Assembly: GCF_001426685.1 (NCBI RefSeq)
Contig: NZ_LMFB01000008.1
Location: 74,800 to 138,799 of the forward strand
Reading direction: 5' to 3'
Source of the DNA: Rhizobium sp. Root483D2
GTDB lineage: Bacteria > Pseudomonadota > Alphaproteobacteria > Rhizobiales > Rhizobiaceae
DNA length: 64,000 nucleotides
A program made the position numbers and the translations under genes. Position 1 is the stretch's first letter. Every line of letters begins with the position of its first letter. Positions 54,177 through 63,227 of the stretch are shown piece by piece. Below the pieces are notes generated by a model that was not told the origin of the DNA, did no database searches, and saw only the letters and a list, made by a program, of their open reading frames with translations.

Positions 54177-55394
54177 ATGAAGATCGCATCGCTGAAAACC
54201 CACGTGGTTGCCGTTCCACCACCGCATGTCGGCGGCATGTACTGGATTTTCGTCGAGCTTGAGACGGCCTGCGGCATTTCGGGCGTCGGCGAAATCTATG
54301 CGACCTCGTTTCATCCCTCGGCCATGGTTGCGCTGATCGACGATGTCTTCCAGCGCTATCTTCTCGATCACGACCCCCACCAGATCGAGCGTTTCTGGCG
54401 GGCGGCCTATTCGAGCGGCTTCACGCAGCGGCCTGATACGACGATGATGGGGATCGTCTCGGGCCTGGAAATCGCCTGTTGGGACATTATCGGCAAGGCT
54501 GCCGGCCGGCCGGTCTCCGATCTGCTGGGTGGGACCGTCCACGAAAAGCTGCGCGCCTATACCTATCTCTATCCGAAGAACGCGGCCGGCGACTACGATT
54601 ACAACGACCCGGATCTTGCCGCCGAAGAGGCCATCCGCATGGTCGAGATGGGCTTCACCGCCGTCAAGTTCGATCCGGCCGGTCCCTACACCAATTATTC
54701 CGGCCACCAGCTTTCGATGGGTGTTCTCGACCGTTGCGAACTCTTCTGCGCCAAGATCCGCGAAGCGATCGGCAGCCGGGCGGATATCCTTTTCGGCACG
54801 CATGGACAGATGGTGCCGTCCTCGGCGATCCGGCTGGCGCGGCGGCTGGAGAAATACGATCCGCTGTGGTTCGAAGAGCCGGTGCCGCCCGGTCAGGAAG
54901 CGGCCATGGCCGAAGTGGCGCGCGCCACCTCCATCCCGATCTCGACCGGCGAGCGGCTGACGACGAAATACGAATTCCAGCGTGTGCTGCAGCTTGGCGC
55001 AGCGGCGATCCTGCAGATGAATGTCGCCCGCGTCGGCGGCCTGCTGGAGGCCAAGAAGATCGCCGGGATGGCCGAGGCCTTCTATGCCCAGATCGCACCG
55101 CATCTCTATAACGGGCCGGTGGGCGCCGCCGCCAGCATCCAGCTTTCGGCCGCAACCCCCAACTTCCTGATCCACGAAGCGATCATGGATTTCGGCGGCT
55201 TCCACGCAGAGGTGCTGAAAACCAAGCTGCAGTTCGACGATGGTTATCTCATTCCCTCGCGCGAGCCGGGCCTTGGCATCGAGCTCGATCTCGATGTGAT
55301 CGCAAAGCACTCTCCCTATACCGGCGACCGCCTGCACTTGCAGATGGCCGCAACGCCCGCCGATATCAAGGAATTCATGCCCGCCAGGGGCTGA
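54177..55394 (+). CDS. Mandelate racemase/muconate lactonizing-type enzyme (enolase superfamily)
   Basis: 405 residues. The capping domain and TIM barrel are present. The second and third metal ligands are recognisable as E233/E234 in WFEEPVPPG and E259 in ISTGERL, and a C-terminal His in APHLYNGPVG (H309). The usual first metal ligand, an Asp at the end of the third strand, is replaced by the sequence ILFGTHGQ (206-211), and KFDP replaces the common KxK. It may be a sugar-acid dehydratase or a racemase/epimerase; the altered ligand makes the reaction hard to predict. Start 54177 follows GCGAGGAGG. Confidence 0.85.
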   Translation: MKIASLKTHVVAVPPPHVGGMYWIFVELETACGISGVGEIYATSFHPSAMVALIDDVFQRYLLDHDPHQIERFWRAAYSSGFTQRPDTTMMGIVSGLEIACWDIIGKAAGRPVSDLLGGTVHEKLRAYTYLYPKNAAGDYDYNDPDLAAEEAIRMVEMGFTAVKFDPAGPYTNYSGHQLSMGVLDRCELFCAKIREAIGSRADILFGTHGQMVPSSAIRLARRLEKYDPLWFEEPVPPGQEAAMAEVARATSIPISTGERLTTKYEFQRVLQLGAAAILQMNVARVGGLLEAKKIAGMAEAFYAQIAPHLYNGPVGAAASIQLSAATPNFLIHEAIMDFGGFHAEVLKTKLQFDDGYLIPSREPGLGIELDLDVIAKHSPYTGDRLHLQMAATPADIKEFMPARG

Positions 55395-55413
55395 GCCTGA
55401 ACAGAGACCGTCC

Positions 55414-57027
55414 ATGATCTACGATTTCGTCATTGTTGGCGCGGGTTCGGCCGGCTGCATCCTTGCAAGCCGCCTCAGCGAGAGCGGCCGCTACAGCGTT
55501 CTCCTCATCGAGGCGGGCGGCAAGGACACGTCCTTCTGGTTCAAGATCCCGATCGGATACGCCAAGAGCTATTACAATCCCAAGGTCAACTGGATGTATT
55601 CGACCGAGCCGGAAGCGGGGCTCGACGGGCGCAGGATCTATGTGCCGCGCGGCAAGGTCCAGGGCGGGTCCGGTTCGATCAACGCCATGGTGTTCGTGCG
55701 GGGTGCGGCCGATGATTTCGACGATTGGGAAGCGGCGGGGAATCCCGGCTGGGGCGCTGCCGATGTCCTGCCCTTTTTCAAGAAGCTCGAGACCCATGAA
55801 AATGGTGCCTCCCCCTGGCATGGCGGCCATGGCCCGATCCATGTGACGCCGATGCGCGGCATGACCCACCCTGTCACCGATGCCTATCTGAAGGGCTGCG
55901 AGGAGTTGCATCTGCCAGCCACCGCCGATTTTAACGGCGCCTCGATCGAAGGTGCGGGGGTCTACGATATCAACACCCGCAACGGCCGGCGCTCGCATTC
56001 CAGCGCCGAATATCTGCGCCCGGCGCTGAAAAGAGCTAATGTCTCGATCGCGCACCGTTCCCTTGCGCAAAGGCTGGTTTTTGCGCCGGACGGGCGCGCG
56101 GCCGGCGTCGAGGTCCTGCAGGATGGCGTCAAGCGGATATTTTCGGCGCGGCGCGAGGTCATCCTGTCGGCCGGTGCGATCGATACGCCGAAACTGCTGC
56201 AACTTTCGGGCATCGGCGATGGAAAAGCGCTTAACGAAAAAGGTATCGAGAGCCGCCGCCATCTGCCGGCCGTCGGGGAGAACCTGCAGGATCATCTGGC
56301 GGCAAGCTTTTACTACCGTGCCAACCGGCCGACATTGAACGGCGTGTTCGCAAGCCTGTTCGGCCAGGCGCGGCTGGGACTGCAATATATGCTGACCCGC
56401 AAGGGGCCTTTCGCCATGAGCGTCAACCAGGCGGGCGGGTTCTTCCGCGGGTCGCCAGCGCAGGCGCGGCCCAATATCCAGCTCTATTTCAATCCGCTGT
56501 CCTACCGCATCCCTGTCGATGCCAGCGCGTCCATGGTGCCCGAGCCTTATGCGGGTTTCCTGATTGCGTTCAATTCCTGCCGCCCGACAAGCCGTGGCCG
56601 GATTGCGCTGGCCTCCAGCGATCCTGCCGCCGCAGCGCTGATCCAGCCGAACTATTTATCGACGGAGCGCGATATCACTGAAGTCATCGAGGGGAGCCGG
56701 CTGGTGCGGCGGATCGCTTCGGCGCCGTCGCTGGCGGCCATTATCGACGCCGAGGTTTCCCCGTCGCCAACAGCTGCAAGCGACGAAAGCCTGCTCGATT
56801 ATTTCCGCGCCAATGCCAGCTCGATCTATCACCTCTGCGGCAGCTGCGCGATGGGACCGGATGCGGAGACCTCGGTGGTGGATGCCCGGCTTCGGGTGCA
56901 CGGGGTGGAGGGCCTGCGCATCGTCGATGCCTCGGTCTTTCCCAATGTCACCGCCGGCAACATCAATGCACCGACGATGATGGTGGCCGAAAAGGGCGCA
57001 GCCATGATCCTTGAGGATGCGGCTTGA
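55414..57027 (+). CDS. GMC-family FAD oxidoreductase, choline-dehydrogenase-like
   Basis: 537 residues. FAD-binding [18 protein letters not shown], second signature [14 protein letters not shown], and the C-terminal active-site region [13 protein letters not shown] with [19 protein letters not shown]. The family oxidises alcohols to aldehydes. It follows the enolase-type gene by 19 bases. It could supply the aldehyde oxidised by the dehydrogenase at 52727. Choline itself is possible but unproven, and no betB-like or betI gene is adjacent. Confidence 0.9.
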   Translation: MIYDFVIVGAGSAGCILASRLSESGRYSVLLIEAGGKDTSFWFKIPIGYAKSYYNPKVNWMYSTEPEAGLDGRRIYVPRGKVQGGSGSINAMVFVRGAADDFDDWEAAGNPGWGAADVLPFFKKLETHENGASPWHGGHGPIHVTPMRGMTHPVTDAYLKGCEELHLPATADFNGASIEGAGVYDINTRNGRRSHSSAEYLRPALKRANVSIAHRSLAQRLVFAPDGRAAGVEVLQDGVKRIFSARREVILSAGAIDTPKLLQLSGIGDGKALNEKGIESRRHLPAVGENLQDHLAASFYYRANRPTLNGVFASLFGQARLGLQYMLTRKGPFAMSVNQAGGFFRGSPAQARPNIQLYFNPLSYRIPVDASASMVPEPYAGFLIAFNSCRPTSRGRIALASSDPAAAALIQPNYLSTERDITEVIEGSRLVRRIASAPSLAAIIDAEVSPSPTAASDESLLDYFRANASSIYHLCGSCAMGPDAETSVVDARLRVHGVEGLRIVDASVFPNVTAGNINAPTMMVAEKGAAMILEDAA

Positions 57028-57102
57028 GACTATGACGACCATGGCCGGCGGCGGATGAAGCCATTTCATCACTCCCGGAGCGACCTGAAACGGAGGACGG
57101 AT

Positions 57103-58008
57103 ATGCGCTACGGCTTTATCGGACTTGGGCATTTGGGCCAGTACCTGGCGGGCAGTCTCGTGCGCGAGGGTTTTCCGCTCACCATTCACGACCGGGACCG
57201 CAGCCGTGCGGAACCATTGCTGGAACGCGGCGCGCTGTGGGCCGACAGTCCGCAGGCGCTGGCAGCCGGCGTCGATGCCGTTATCACCTGTCTGCCCTCG
57301 CCAGCGATTTCGCAGGCTGTACTGACGGGTCCGGACGGCATCCTGTCAGGCTTGAAGGCCGGTGGCACCTGGATCGAGATGAGCACGCTCGACCAGAACG
57401 ATATCGAGAGACTTGCAGCACTTTCGGCTGCAAAGGGCATCCGCATGCTGGAGGCGCCGGTAACGGGCGGCGTCCACCGCGCAGCCGCTGGCGACATCAC
57501 CGTCATTGCAGGCGGTGACCGCGATCTGTTCGACACGCATCTTCCGGCGCTGAGCGCGATGGGCGGCGAAATCTTTCATGCCGGGCCGCTCGGCAAGGCC
57601 GCTGTGATCAAGGTCATCACCAATATGCTGGCCTTCATCCATCTTCTGGCGACCGGCGAAGCGCTGATGCTGGCCAAGAAAGGCGGCATCGACCTGACCG
57701 ATGCCTTCAACATCATCAAGGCGAGCTCCGGCAACAGTTTCGTGCATGAGACCGAAGGCCAGGTGATCCTGAACGGCAGCTACAACATCAATTTCACCAT
57801 GGATCTCGCCTGCAAGGACCTCGGCTTCGCGCTCGGTTTCGGTAAACAGTTCGGCGTACCGCTCGATCTCGCCTCGCACACCTTGCAGACCTTCATCCGC
57901 GCCCGCTCGACCTATGGCGGCGACGCCTGGTCGTCGCAGGTGGTGAAGCTGCTCGAGGACGCCGTGGGCACCGATCTGCGCGCTCCAGGCTTCCCGGCGG
58001 AGTTGTGA
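57103..58008 (+). CDS. 3-hydroxyisobutyrate dehydrogenase-family NAD(P) oxidoreductase
   Basis: 301 residues. Rossmann motif GFIGLGHLGQYLAGSL, substrate region APVTGGVHRAAAGDITVIAGG, and the catalytic Lys in GPLGKAAVIKVITNML. Start 57103 follows CGGAGGACG; the open frame to 57055 is not needed. Members reduce or oxidise beta-hydroxy acids (tartronate semialdehyde, 3-hydroxyisobutyrate, 6-phosphogluconate relatives). Last gene of the run from 52727 before the palindrome at 58050. The substrate is unknown. Confidence 0.9.
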   Translation: MRYGFIGLGHLGQYLAGSLVREGFPLTIHDRDRSRAEPLLERGALWADSPQALAAGVDAVITCLPSPAISQAVLTGPDGILSGLKAGGTWIEMSTLDQNDIERLAALSAAKGIRMLEAPVTGGVHRAAAGDITVIAGGDRDLFDTHLPALSAMGGEIFHAGPLGKAAVIKVITNMLAFIHLLATGEALMLAKKGGIDLTDAFNIIKASSGNSFVHETEGQVILNGSYNINFTMDLACKDLGFALGFGKQFGVPLDLASHTLQTFIRARSTYGGDAWSSQVVKLLEDAVGTDLRAPGFPAEL

Positions 58009-58049
58009 GGCTTCCGCTGAAATTGAGATATATCAAGGCACTACACGCT

Positions 58050-58067
58050 AATTATATGAGTGTATAA
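58050..58067. promoter_or_regulatory. AT-rich palindromic operator candidate
   Basis: AATTATATGAGTGTATAA with flanking T forms ATTATA-TGAGTG-TATAAT. It matches the site at 12446-12463 in 14 of 18 positions and lies 69 bases upstream of the demethylase-like gene. Both would fit a common half-site ATTATACA. Confidence 0.5.
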
Positions 58068-58136
58068 TTTCTCTTGCAAGATGGCCGCAGCTCGCTATCC
58101 TGATTTTGCAGACTGTCCGTCAAACCCGGCGGCGGC

Positions 58137-60263
58137 GTGAATGACGAGCAGACGATGACGAGAGATCCCCGCTATGACGTGCTTTTCGAGCCGGTGAAAA
58201 TCGGGCCTCTGACGGCACGAAACCGCTTCTATCAGGTCCCGCACTGTTCGGGCATGGGCTATCGCTATCCCAATGCCGAAGCGCATATGCGGGGGATCAA
58301 GGCGGAAGGCGGCTGGGCCGTGATCTCGACGCAAGAGGCGGAAATCCACCCGACGTCCGAGCTGACGCCGGCCAACGAGGCCCGGTTATGGGATGACGGC
58401 GATATCGGCGCGCTGTCGCTGGTTGCCGACAAAATTCATGCGCATGGCAGCCTGGCTGCAATCCAGCTGGTTCACAACGGCTTGCACGCCGCCAATCGCT
58501 TCAGCCGGATGATCCCGCTTGCGCCGTCGCATGTCATTGGCGACGGGCTGGATCCGGTTCAGGCGCGATCCATGGATAAGTCCGATATTGCCGATATGCG
58601 CCGCTGGTACCGCAATGCCGCCATCCGCGCCAAACAGGCAGGCTTTGATATCATCTACATCTATTCCGGTCATGACATGAGCGTGATCCAGCACTTCCTG
58701 TCACGGCGGCACAATCATCGCACGGATGAATATGGCGGCTCGTTCGAGAACCGGCTGCGGCTGTTCCGGGAGATTCTGGGCGATGCACGCGATGTGGTGG
58801 GCGATACCTGCGCGCTCGCCGTCCGTCTGGCCGTCGATGAACTGCTCGGGCCTTCAGGCATCACCTGCGAGGGCGAAGGGCGCGACATTATCGAAGCGCT
58901 GGCCGAAGTACCCGATCTTTGGGACGTCAACCTCTCGAACTGGTCGAACGACAGCCAGACGGCGAGATTTTCAGAGGAAGGCTTTCAGGAGCCCTATATC
59001 CGCTTCGTCAAATCGGTGACCACCAAGCCTGTCGTCGGCGTCGGCCGCTATACCTCTCCCGACAGCATGGCACGGGTGATCCGTCAGGGTATCATGGACT
59101 TCATCGGCGCGGCGCGGCCCTCGATCGCCGATCCGTTTCTGCCGGTGAAAATTGAGGAAGGACGCATCGACGATATCCGCGAGTGTATCGGCTGCAACAT
59201 CTGCACGTCCGGAGACAACACCTCGGTTCCGATGCGCTGTACGCAAAATCCGACGGTGGGCGAGGAATGGCGCAAGGGCTGGCATCCGGAAAGGATCGCA
59301 GCTTCGCGGACCGCCGATGCCGTACTGATCGTCGGAGGCGGGCCTGCCGGACTGGAAGCCGCGCGTGCGCTGGCGCAGCGTGGTCTGGACGTGACCCTGG
59401 CCGAATCCGGCAGGGAATGGGGCGGCCGCGTCAGCCGCGAAAGCAGGCTGCCGGGACTGGCGACATGGGCGCGCGTGCGCGACTGGCGGGTCGGGCAGTT
59501 GAAGACCTACCAGAATGCGCAGATGTATCTGCAAAGCCCTCTCTCAGCCGGTGATATCTTGCAATATGGCATTCCCCACATTGCCATCGCCACCGGATCG
59601 CATTGGCGCACCGACGGTGCCGGCCGCACGCACTGTCTGCCGCTGGATTATCTGCACGCCGGGGTCACCCTATCTCCGGACGCATTGATGACGGAGGGGG
59701 CGAAAACCATCGCTGCGAATGGACCTGTGGTGGTTTTTGACGATGACTGTTTTTACATGGGCAGCGTGCTGGCCGAGTTGCTGGCGGCGGCAGGGCGGAC
59801 CGTCATTTTCGTGACGCCGGAAGCCCAGGTTTCGCCGTGGAGCAACCACACACTGGAGCAGGCGCGTGTGCAGCGGCGGCTGATCGATCTGGATGTAACG
59901 ATCATCACCGCCCACTGTCTGTCAGGCCGTAGGGCCGATAGCCTCGAACTGGCCTGCATCTATAGCGGCAAGACGCGCTGGATCGATTGCGCTGCGCTTG
60001 TTCCCGTCACGGCCCGCCTGCCCGACGAAACACTCTGGCTGGATTTGACCGCCCGCAGGGAGGAATGGGCGGATGCAGGCATACAATCCGTGACCCGCAT
60101 TGGCGACTGTCTGGCGCCGGGGCTGATCGCTGCGGCGAACTATTCCGGTCACCAATATGCGCGGGAGTTCGGAACGGAGCCTTCAAAGGATGCCGTGCCA
60201 TTCAAACGCGAGGACATCGCCATGATCCAGGCAACCGGAGCTGCGGCATTGTCTCTTACATGA
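58137..60263 (+). CDS. Trimethylamine/dimethylamine-dehydrogenase-like iron-sulfur flavoprotein, probable N-demethylase
   Basis: 708 residues: N-terminal old-yellow-enzyme barrel, [4Fe-4S] cysteines C350, C353, C356 and C368, and C-terminal FAD/ADP-binding domains (LIVGGGPAGLEAARALAQRG). C37 in FYQVPHCSGMG aligns with the covalent flavin Cys of trimethylamine dehydrogenase. The catalytic Tyr-His-Asp set is kept (Y176, H179, D272). Two of the three aromatic substrate-bowl residues are replaced (E67 and the region at D360), while W269 remains. Relatives act on dimethylamine, N-methylproline (stachydrine) and choline-like amines. Preceded by a palindrome; convergent with an importer. Confidence 0.87.
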   Translation: MNDEQTMTRDPRYDVLFEPVKIGPLTARNRFYQVPHCSGMGYRYPNAEAHMRGIKAEGGWAVISTQEAEIHPTSELTPANEARLWDDGDIGALSLVADKIHAHGSLAAIQLVHNGLHAANRFSRMIPLAPSHVIGDGLDPVQARSMDKSDIADMRRWYRNAAIRAKQAGFDIIYIYSGHDMSVIQHFLSRRHNHRTDEYGGSFENRLRLFREILGDARDVVGDTCALAVRLAVDELLGPSGITCEGEGRDIIEALAEVPDLWDVNLSNWSNDSQTARFSEEGFQEPYIRFVKSVTTKPVVGVGRYTSPDSMARVIRQGIMDFIGAARPSIADPFLPVKIEEGRIDDIRECIGCNICTSGDNTSVPMRCTQNPTVGEEWRKGWHPERIAASRTADAVLIVGGGPAGLEAARALAQRGLDVTLAESGREWGGRVSRESRLPGLATWARVRDWRVGQLKTYQNAQMYLQSPLSAGDILQYGIPHIAIATGSHWRTDGAGRTHCLPLDYLHAGVTLSPDALMTEGAKTIAANGPVVVFDDDCFYMGSVLAELLAAAGRTVIFVTPEAQVSPWSNHTLEQARVQRRLIDLDVTIITAHCLSGRRADSLELACIYSGKTRWIDCAALVPVTARLPDETLWLDLTARREEWADAGIQSVTRIGDCLAPGLIAAANYSGHQYAREFGTEPSKDAVPFKREDIAMIQATGAAALSLT

Positions 60264-60280
60264 AGACGTGATCACCCTAT

Positions 60281-61072
60281 TCAATTCCGGCGCAGCATGA
60301 AATGCAGCGAGGCCAGGGCGACGCAGGCTACCGAAACCAGGAAGATGGCGCCGGACATGGCATAGATCACCGGAGAAGCGCCGGAATTCATCTTGCCGAA
60401 CAGGACCACCGGCAAGGTGTTCTGGCGGCCGGCGAGATAGAAGGCGCGGGTGAATTCGTTGAGCGACAGCAGGAAAGAAAAGATGAAGGCGCTGACGAGA
60501 CCGGGGCGGATCAGCGGCAAGGTGATATCGGCGAACTGACGCCACCATGTCGCCCCGAGATCGGCTGCGGCGGTCAGGTAGGACCGGCGCACCGCGGCGA
60601 AGCTGGTCAGAATAACGATGAAGGCGAAGGGCATCGCCCAGAGAAGATGGCCGGCGATTACCGTCAGGCTCGAGGCCTTGATGCCGCTGCGGGTAAAAAC
60701 GGCCGACAGCGCCAACCCCTGAATAACCCCCGGCACAAACATCGGCAGGATCACCGTCAAGAACCAGGCCGTCCGCTGCGCCCGCAATTCGAAATAGGCA
60801 AGCGCTGCCAAAAGCGACATGCCGGTCGCCAGCACGGCGGTGACGGTTGCGATCATCAGCGATTGCTGCAGGGCTCCGACCAGCGCACGGTCATTCGGCA
60901 GTGCCGCATACCAGGTAAGGCTGAGATCCGACAGGCGCGGCAGGCCGGGCTGCAGGGCTGGGTTGAAGGATACCGCGAGCAGATAGAGCGGCGGCGCATA
61001 GATGACGATCAGCCCGGCGATGGTGATCGCCCAGAGCAGGATACGGTTGGCCAATCCTTCGCGGATCATCAT
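60281..61072 (-). CDS. ABC importer permease, PotC-like
   Basis: 263 residues, about six membrane segments, EAA-type loop visible as LTAAADLGATWWRQFADITL and PLIRPG. The long open frame to 62083 is only read-through into the first permease; ATG 61072 overlaps that gene's stop (ATGA) and gives the normal N-terminus. Last gene of the leftward importer, 17 bases from the convergent demethylase-like gene. Confidence 0.92.
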   Translation of the reverse strand: MMIREGLANRILLWAITIAGLIVIYAPPLYLLAVSFNPALQPGLPRLSDLSLTWYAALPNDRALVGALQQSLMIATVTAVLATGMSLLAALAYFELRAQRTAWFLTVILPMFVPGVIQGLALSAVFTRSGIKASSLTVIAGHLLWAMPFAFIVILTSFAAVRRSYLTAAADLGATWWRQFADITLPLIRPGLVSAFIFSFLLSLNEFTRAFYLAGRQNTLPVVLFGKMNSGASPVIYAMSGAIFLVSVACVALASLHFMLRRN

Positions 61073-61938
61073 GGCGACTGATCCTCGAACAGCGAGGCAA
61101 GGCCGAAAACACGGTTGCCGATCAGCACGAGACCGAAGATCACGATCAGGACGATGGTGGAGATGGCAAAAGCCAGCGGGTAATTGGCGACGCGCATGAC
61201 ATCGTTGATCATCACCGAGACGATCGACGCACCGGCACCGCCGAGCATTTGCACTTCGGTGGACGAGCCCACCACCATGACGAAGACGAACAGGAACCCC
61301 GCAAAGATCCCAGACATTGTCAGCGGCAGCAGAATGCTGGTGAGGCTTTTCCAGAAGCCGGCGCCGAGGTCCTGGGCTGCGGCAAGAAAGGTTGGATCGA
61401 CGCGGCGCATCGACAAGAGGATCGGAAAGGTCGCAAACGGCAAATAGGACGCGACAAGCCCGACGACGACGGCAAAATTGCTGAACAGGAGCCAGTCGAG
61501 CGGTGCGCCGATGATCCCCAGATCCTGCAGCCAGGTGTTGAGCACGCCGGTGCGGCCCAGGACCAGACGCCAAGAGAAGGACCGGATCAGATAGGATGTG
61601 AAGAAGGGAATGGTGATCAGGGCCAGAAGCAGGATGCTGAGCCTTCTGCCAGCAAGGAAATGCACGGCGTAGGCGGTCGGATAGGCGATGAGCAGGCAGA
61701 GCAGCGCGGTGCCGAAGGCCTTGACCAGGGTCGAGATGATGACCGTCCAGCGCCCGGCCTCCAATATGCCGGCATAGCCTGTGAGGCTGAGGTCCGGCTT
61801 GATCCAGTATGTCGAGGGATCCCAGCTCCAGAAACTCCAGACGACGACGATGGTCAGCGGCACCAGTCCCAGCGCCAGGATCACCAGGAGCGGCGGCGTG
61901 ATCAGAACAGGTGAAATGGGCAGGCGCGATCCGGTCAT
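61069..61938 (-). CDS. ABC importer permease, PotB-like
   Basis: 289 residues with six membrane segments; EAA-type loop FLAAAQDLGAGFWKSLTSIL then PLTMSG. Start 61938 (MTGSRLPISPVLITPPLL) follows AAAGGACCAGC. The in-frame extension to 62025 is hydrophilic and lacks similarity. Coupled to the second permease by a four-base overlap, and 59 bases after the binding-protein gene. Confidence 0.92.
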   Translation of the reverse strand: MTGSRLPISPVLITPPLLVILALGLVPLTIVVVWSFWSWDPSTYWIKPDLSLTGYAGILEAGRWTVIISTLVKAFGTALLCLLIAYPTAYAVHFLAGRRLSILLLALITIPFFTSYLIRSFSWRLVLGRTGVLNTWLQDLGIIGAPLDWLLFSNFAVVVGLVASYLPFATFPILLSMRRVDPTFLAAAQDLGAGFWKSLTSILLPLTMSGIFAGFLFVFVMVVGSSTEVQMLGGAGASIVSVMINDVMRVANYPLAFAISTIVLIVIFGLVLIGNRVFGLASLFEDQSP

Positions 61939-61997
61939 GCTGGTCCTTTGAGGGTGGAGGCAGCGGCAAGCGAACCTGCCACTGCCAGGGATCGGTC

Positions 61998-63176
61998 TCA
62001 GGCGTTGCGCAGCTTCTGCCACCATTCTTCGTAAAGCTGGAAATTATCCGGCCGGGCATTCTGCCAGTAGATCTTGCCGGCAAATTTCGCCTTCACATGC
62101 TCGGCCAGCTTCTCGACCTCTTCCGGCTTGTATTCGTCCGGGTGGGCCTTGGCATAGACAACATTGTTGTCGGTCGGCACCAGATAGCCGCGCGCCTGGC
62201 CGAGTTCGCAACCGTAGAAGCCGCCAAGCAGGCCATCGACGAACTTGTGCGCGGTATCGGCAACACCGCGGTCGCCGGCACCTTTGAGCAGGACCATATT
62301 GTTGCCCCAGCCCTCGTAGCCTTCGACGGGTGCTGCATATTCCACCTGCAGTCCGCGTTTGCGGCCCTCATAGACGATCGGCTCCCAGCCGGTCATCGCA
62401 TCCACTTCCTGATCGGCCACCAGCTGGACGCCCTGCTCCCAACCGTTCCAGAACGTACGGAACTGGCCGTCGGACTTGTGCTTGATCAGGAATTCCATCA
62501 CCAGGCCGAGTTCGGATTCCGACAGATTGCCGGGGTCGGCGATCGGCTGGTTTTCGCTTTCCTTGAGATACATCGCGGTGAAGATGGCGCTGTTGATCCA
62601 AGCATCCTCCATCGCCACGCGGCCCTTCAGTTTCGGATCGAAGATCGCGCCATAGCTGTCGATCTTGCCGAGCTTGTCGGGCCGGTAGATGATCGAGTCG
62701 GCATTGACGACGGCCGGAATGCCGTACTGCTTGCCCTCATGCTTGAGATAGGGAATATCCTTGGCCCATTGCCAAAGGCTTTCGTAGTTGGGGATCTTGG
62801 CCGTATCCCAGGGGATGATTACGCCCTGACGCGCCAGTTCCTTTTCAGCACCGCCCTGAAAGCCGCCGATATCGAAGAGATCATTGGCATTGCCGGCGGC
62901 AAGCCGGGCAATGACCGGGCCGAGATCGTTGCCATTATCGGTGAATTCCGGCGTCACACCGGCCTGCTTGGCAAATTCCGGCCATTTCTCGCCGATATCC
63001 AGCGTCGCCGTCGCCCAAAACGCGACTGTTGCTGCATCCTGGGCCGCAAGGCGCGAGGCAAAACCCAGGCCGCCGGCAGACAGCGCGATCCCGCCTGCCC
63101 CCATCAGCTTGAGGAAGTCACGCCGTTGCACATTGCTGTGTGCCCGGGGTGAAAATGGTCTGCTATGCTTGGTCAT
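61998..63176 (-). CDS. ABC importer periplasmic binding protein, PotD/spermidine-type
   Basis: 392 residues. Twin-arginine motif QRRDFLKLMGAGG followed by a hydrophobic stretch ending near RLAAQDA, so Tat export is likely. The mature part (AFWATATLDIGEKWPEFAKQ) resembles polyamine/betaine-class receptors. Start 63176 follows GGGGAATGATC; an ATG two codons earlier is possible. With W and Y rich segments (NYESLWQWAKD, GWEPIVYEGR) it could bind a quaternary amine, but this is inference. Likely feeds the N-demethylase next door. Confidence 0.9.
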   Translation of the reverse strand: MTKHSRPFSPRAHSNVQRRDFLKLMGAGGIALSAGGLGFASRLAAQDAATVAFWATATLDIGEKWPEFAKQAGVTPEFTDNGNDLGPVIARLAAGNANDLFDIGGFQGGAEKELARQGVIIPWDTAKIPNYESLWQWAKDIPYLKHEGKQYGIPAVVNADSIIYRPDKLGKIDSYGAIFDPKLKGRVAMEDAWINSAIFTAMYLKESENQPIADPGNLSESELGLVMEFLIKHKSDGQFRTFWNGWEQGVQLVADQEVDAMTGWEPIVYEGRKRGLQVEYAAPVEGYEGWGNNMVLLKGAGDRGVADTAHKFVDGLLGGFYGCELGQARGYLVPTDNNVVYAKAHPDEYKPEEVEKLAEHVKAKFAGKIYWQNARPDNFQLYEEWWQKLRNA

Positions 63177-63227
63177 GATCATTCCCCTTTTTGGTTTTGG
63201 CATGCGATTGATCAGTCGGTGGTCGCG

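Noticed and set aside
54135-55415. 426-codon minus-strand frame
   Set aside because: Antisense to the enolase-superfamily gene; composition typical of codon-position bias, no motif.
61073-62083. Fusion of the second permease with upstream sequence
   Set aside because: The part before 61072 is an out-of-frame reading of the first permease; the ATGA overlap marks the true start.
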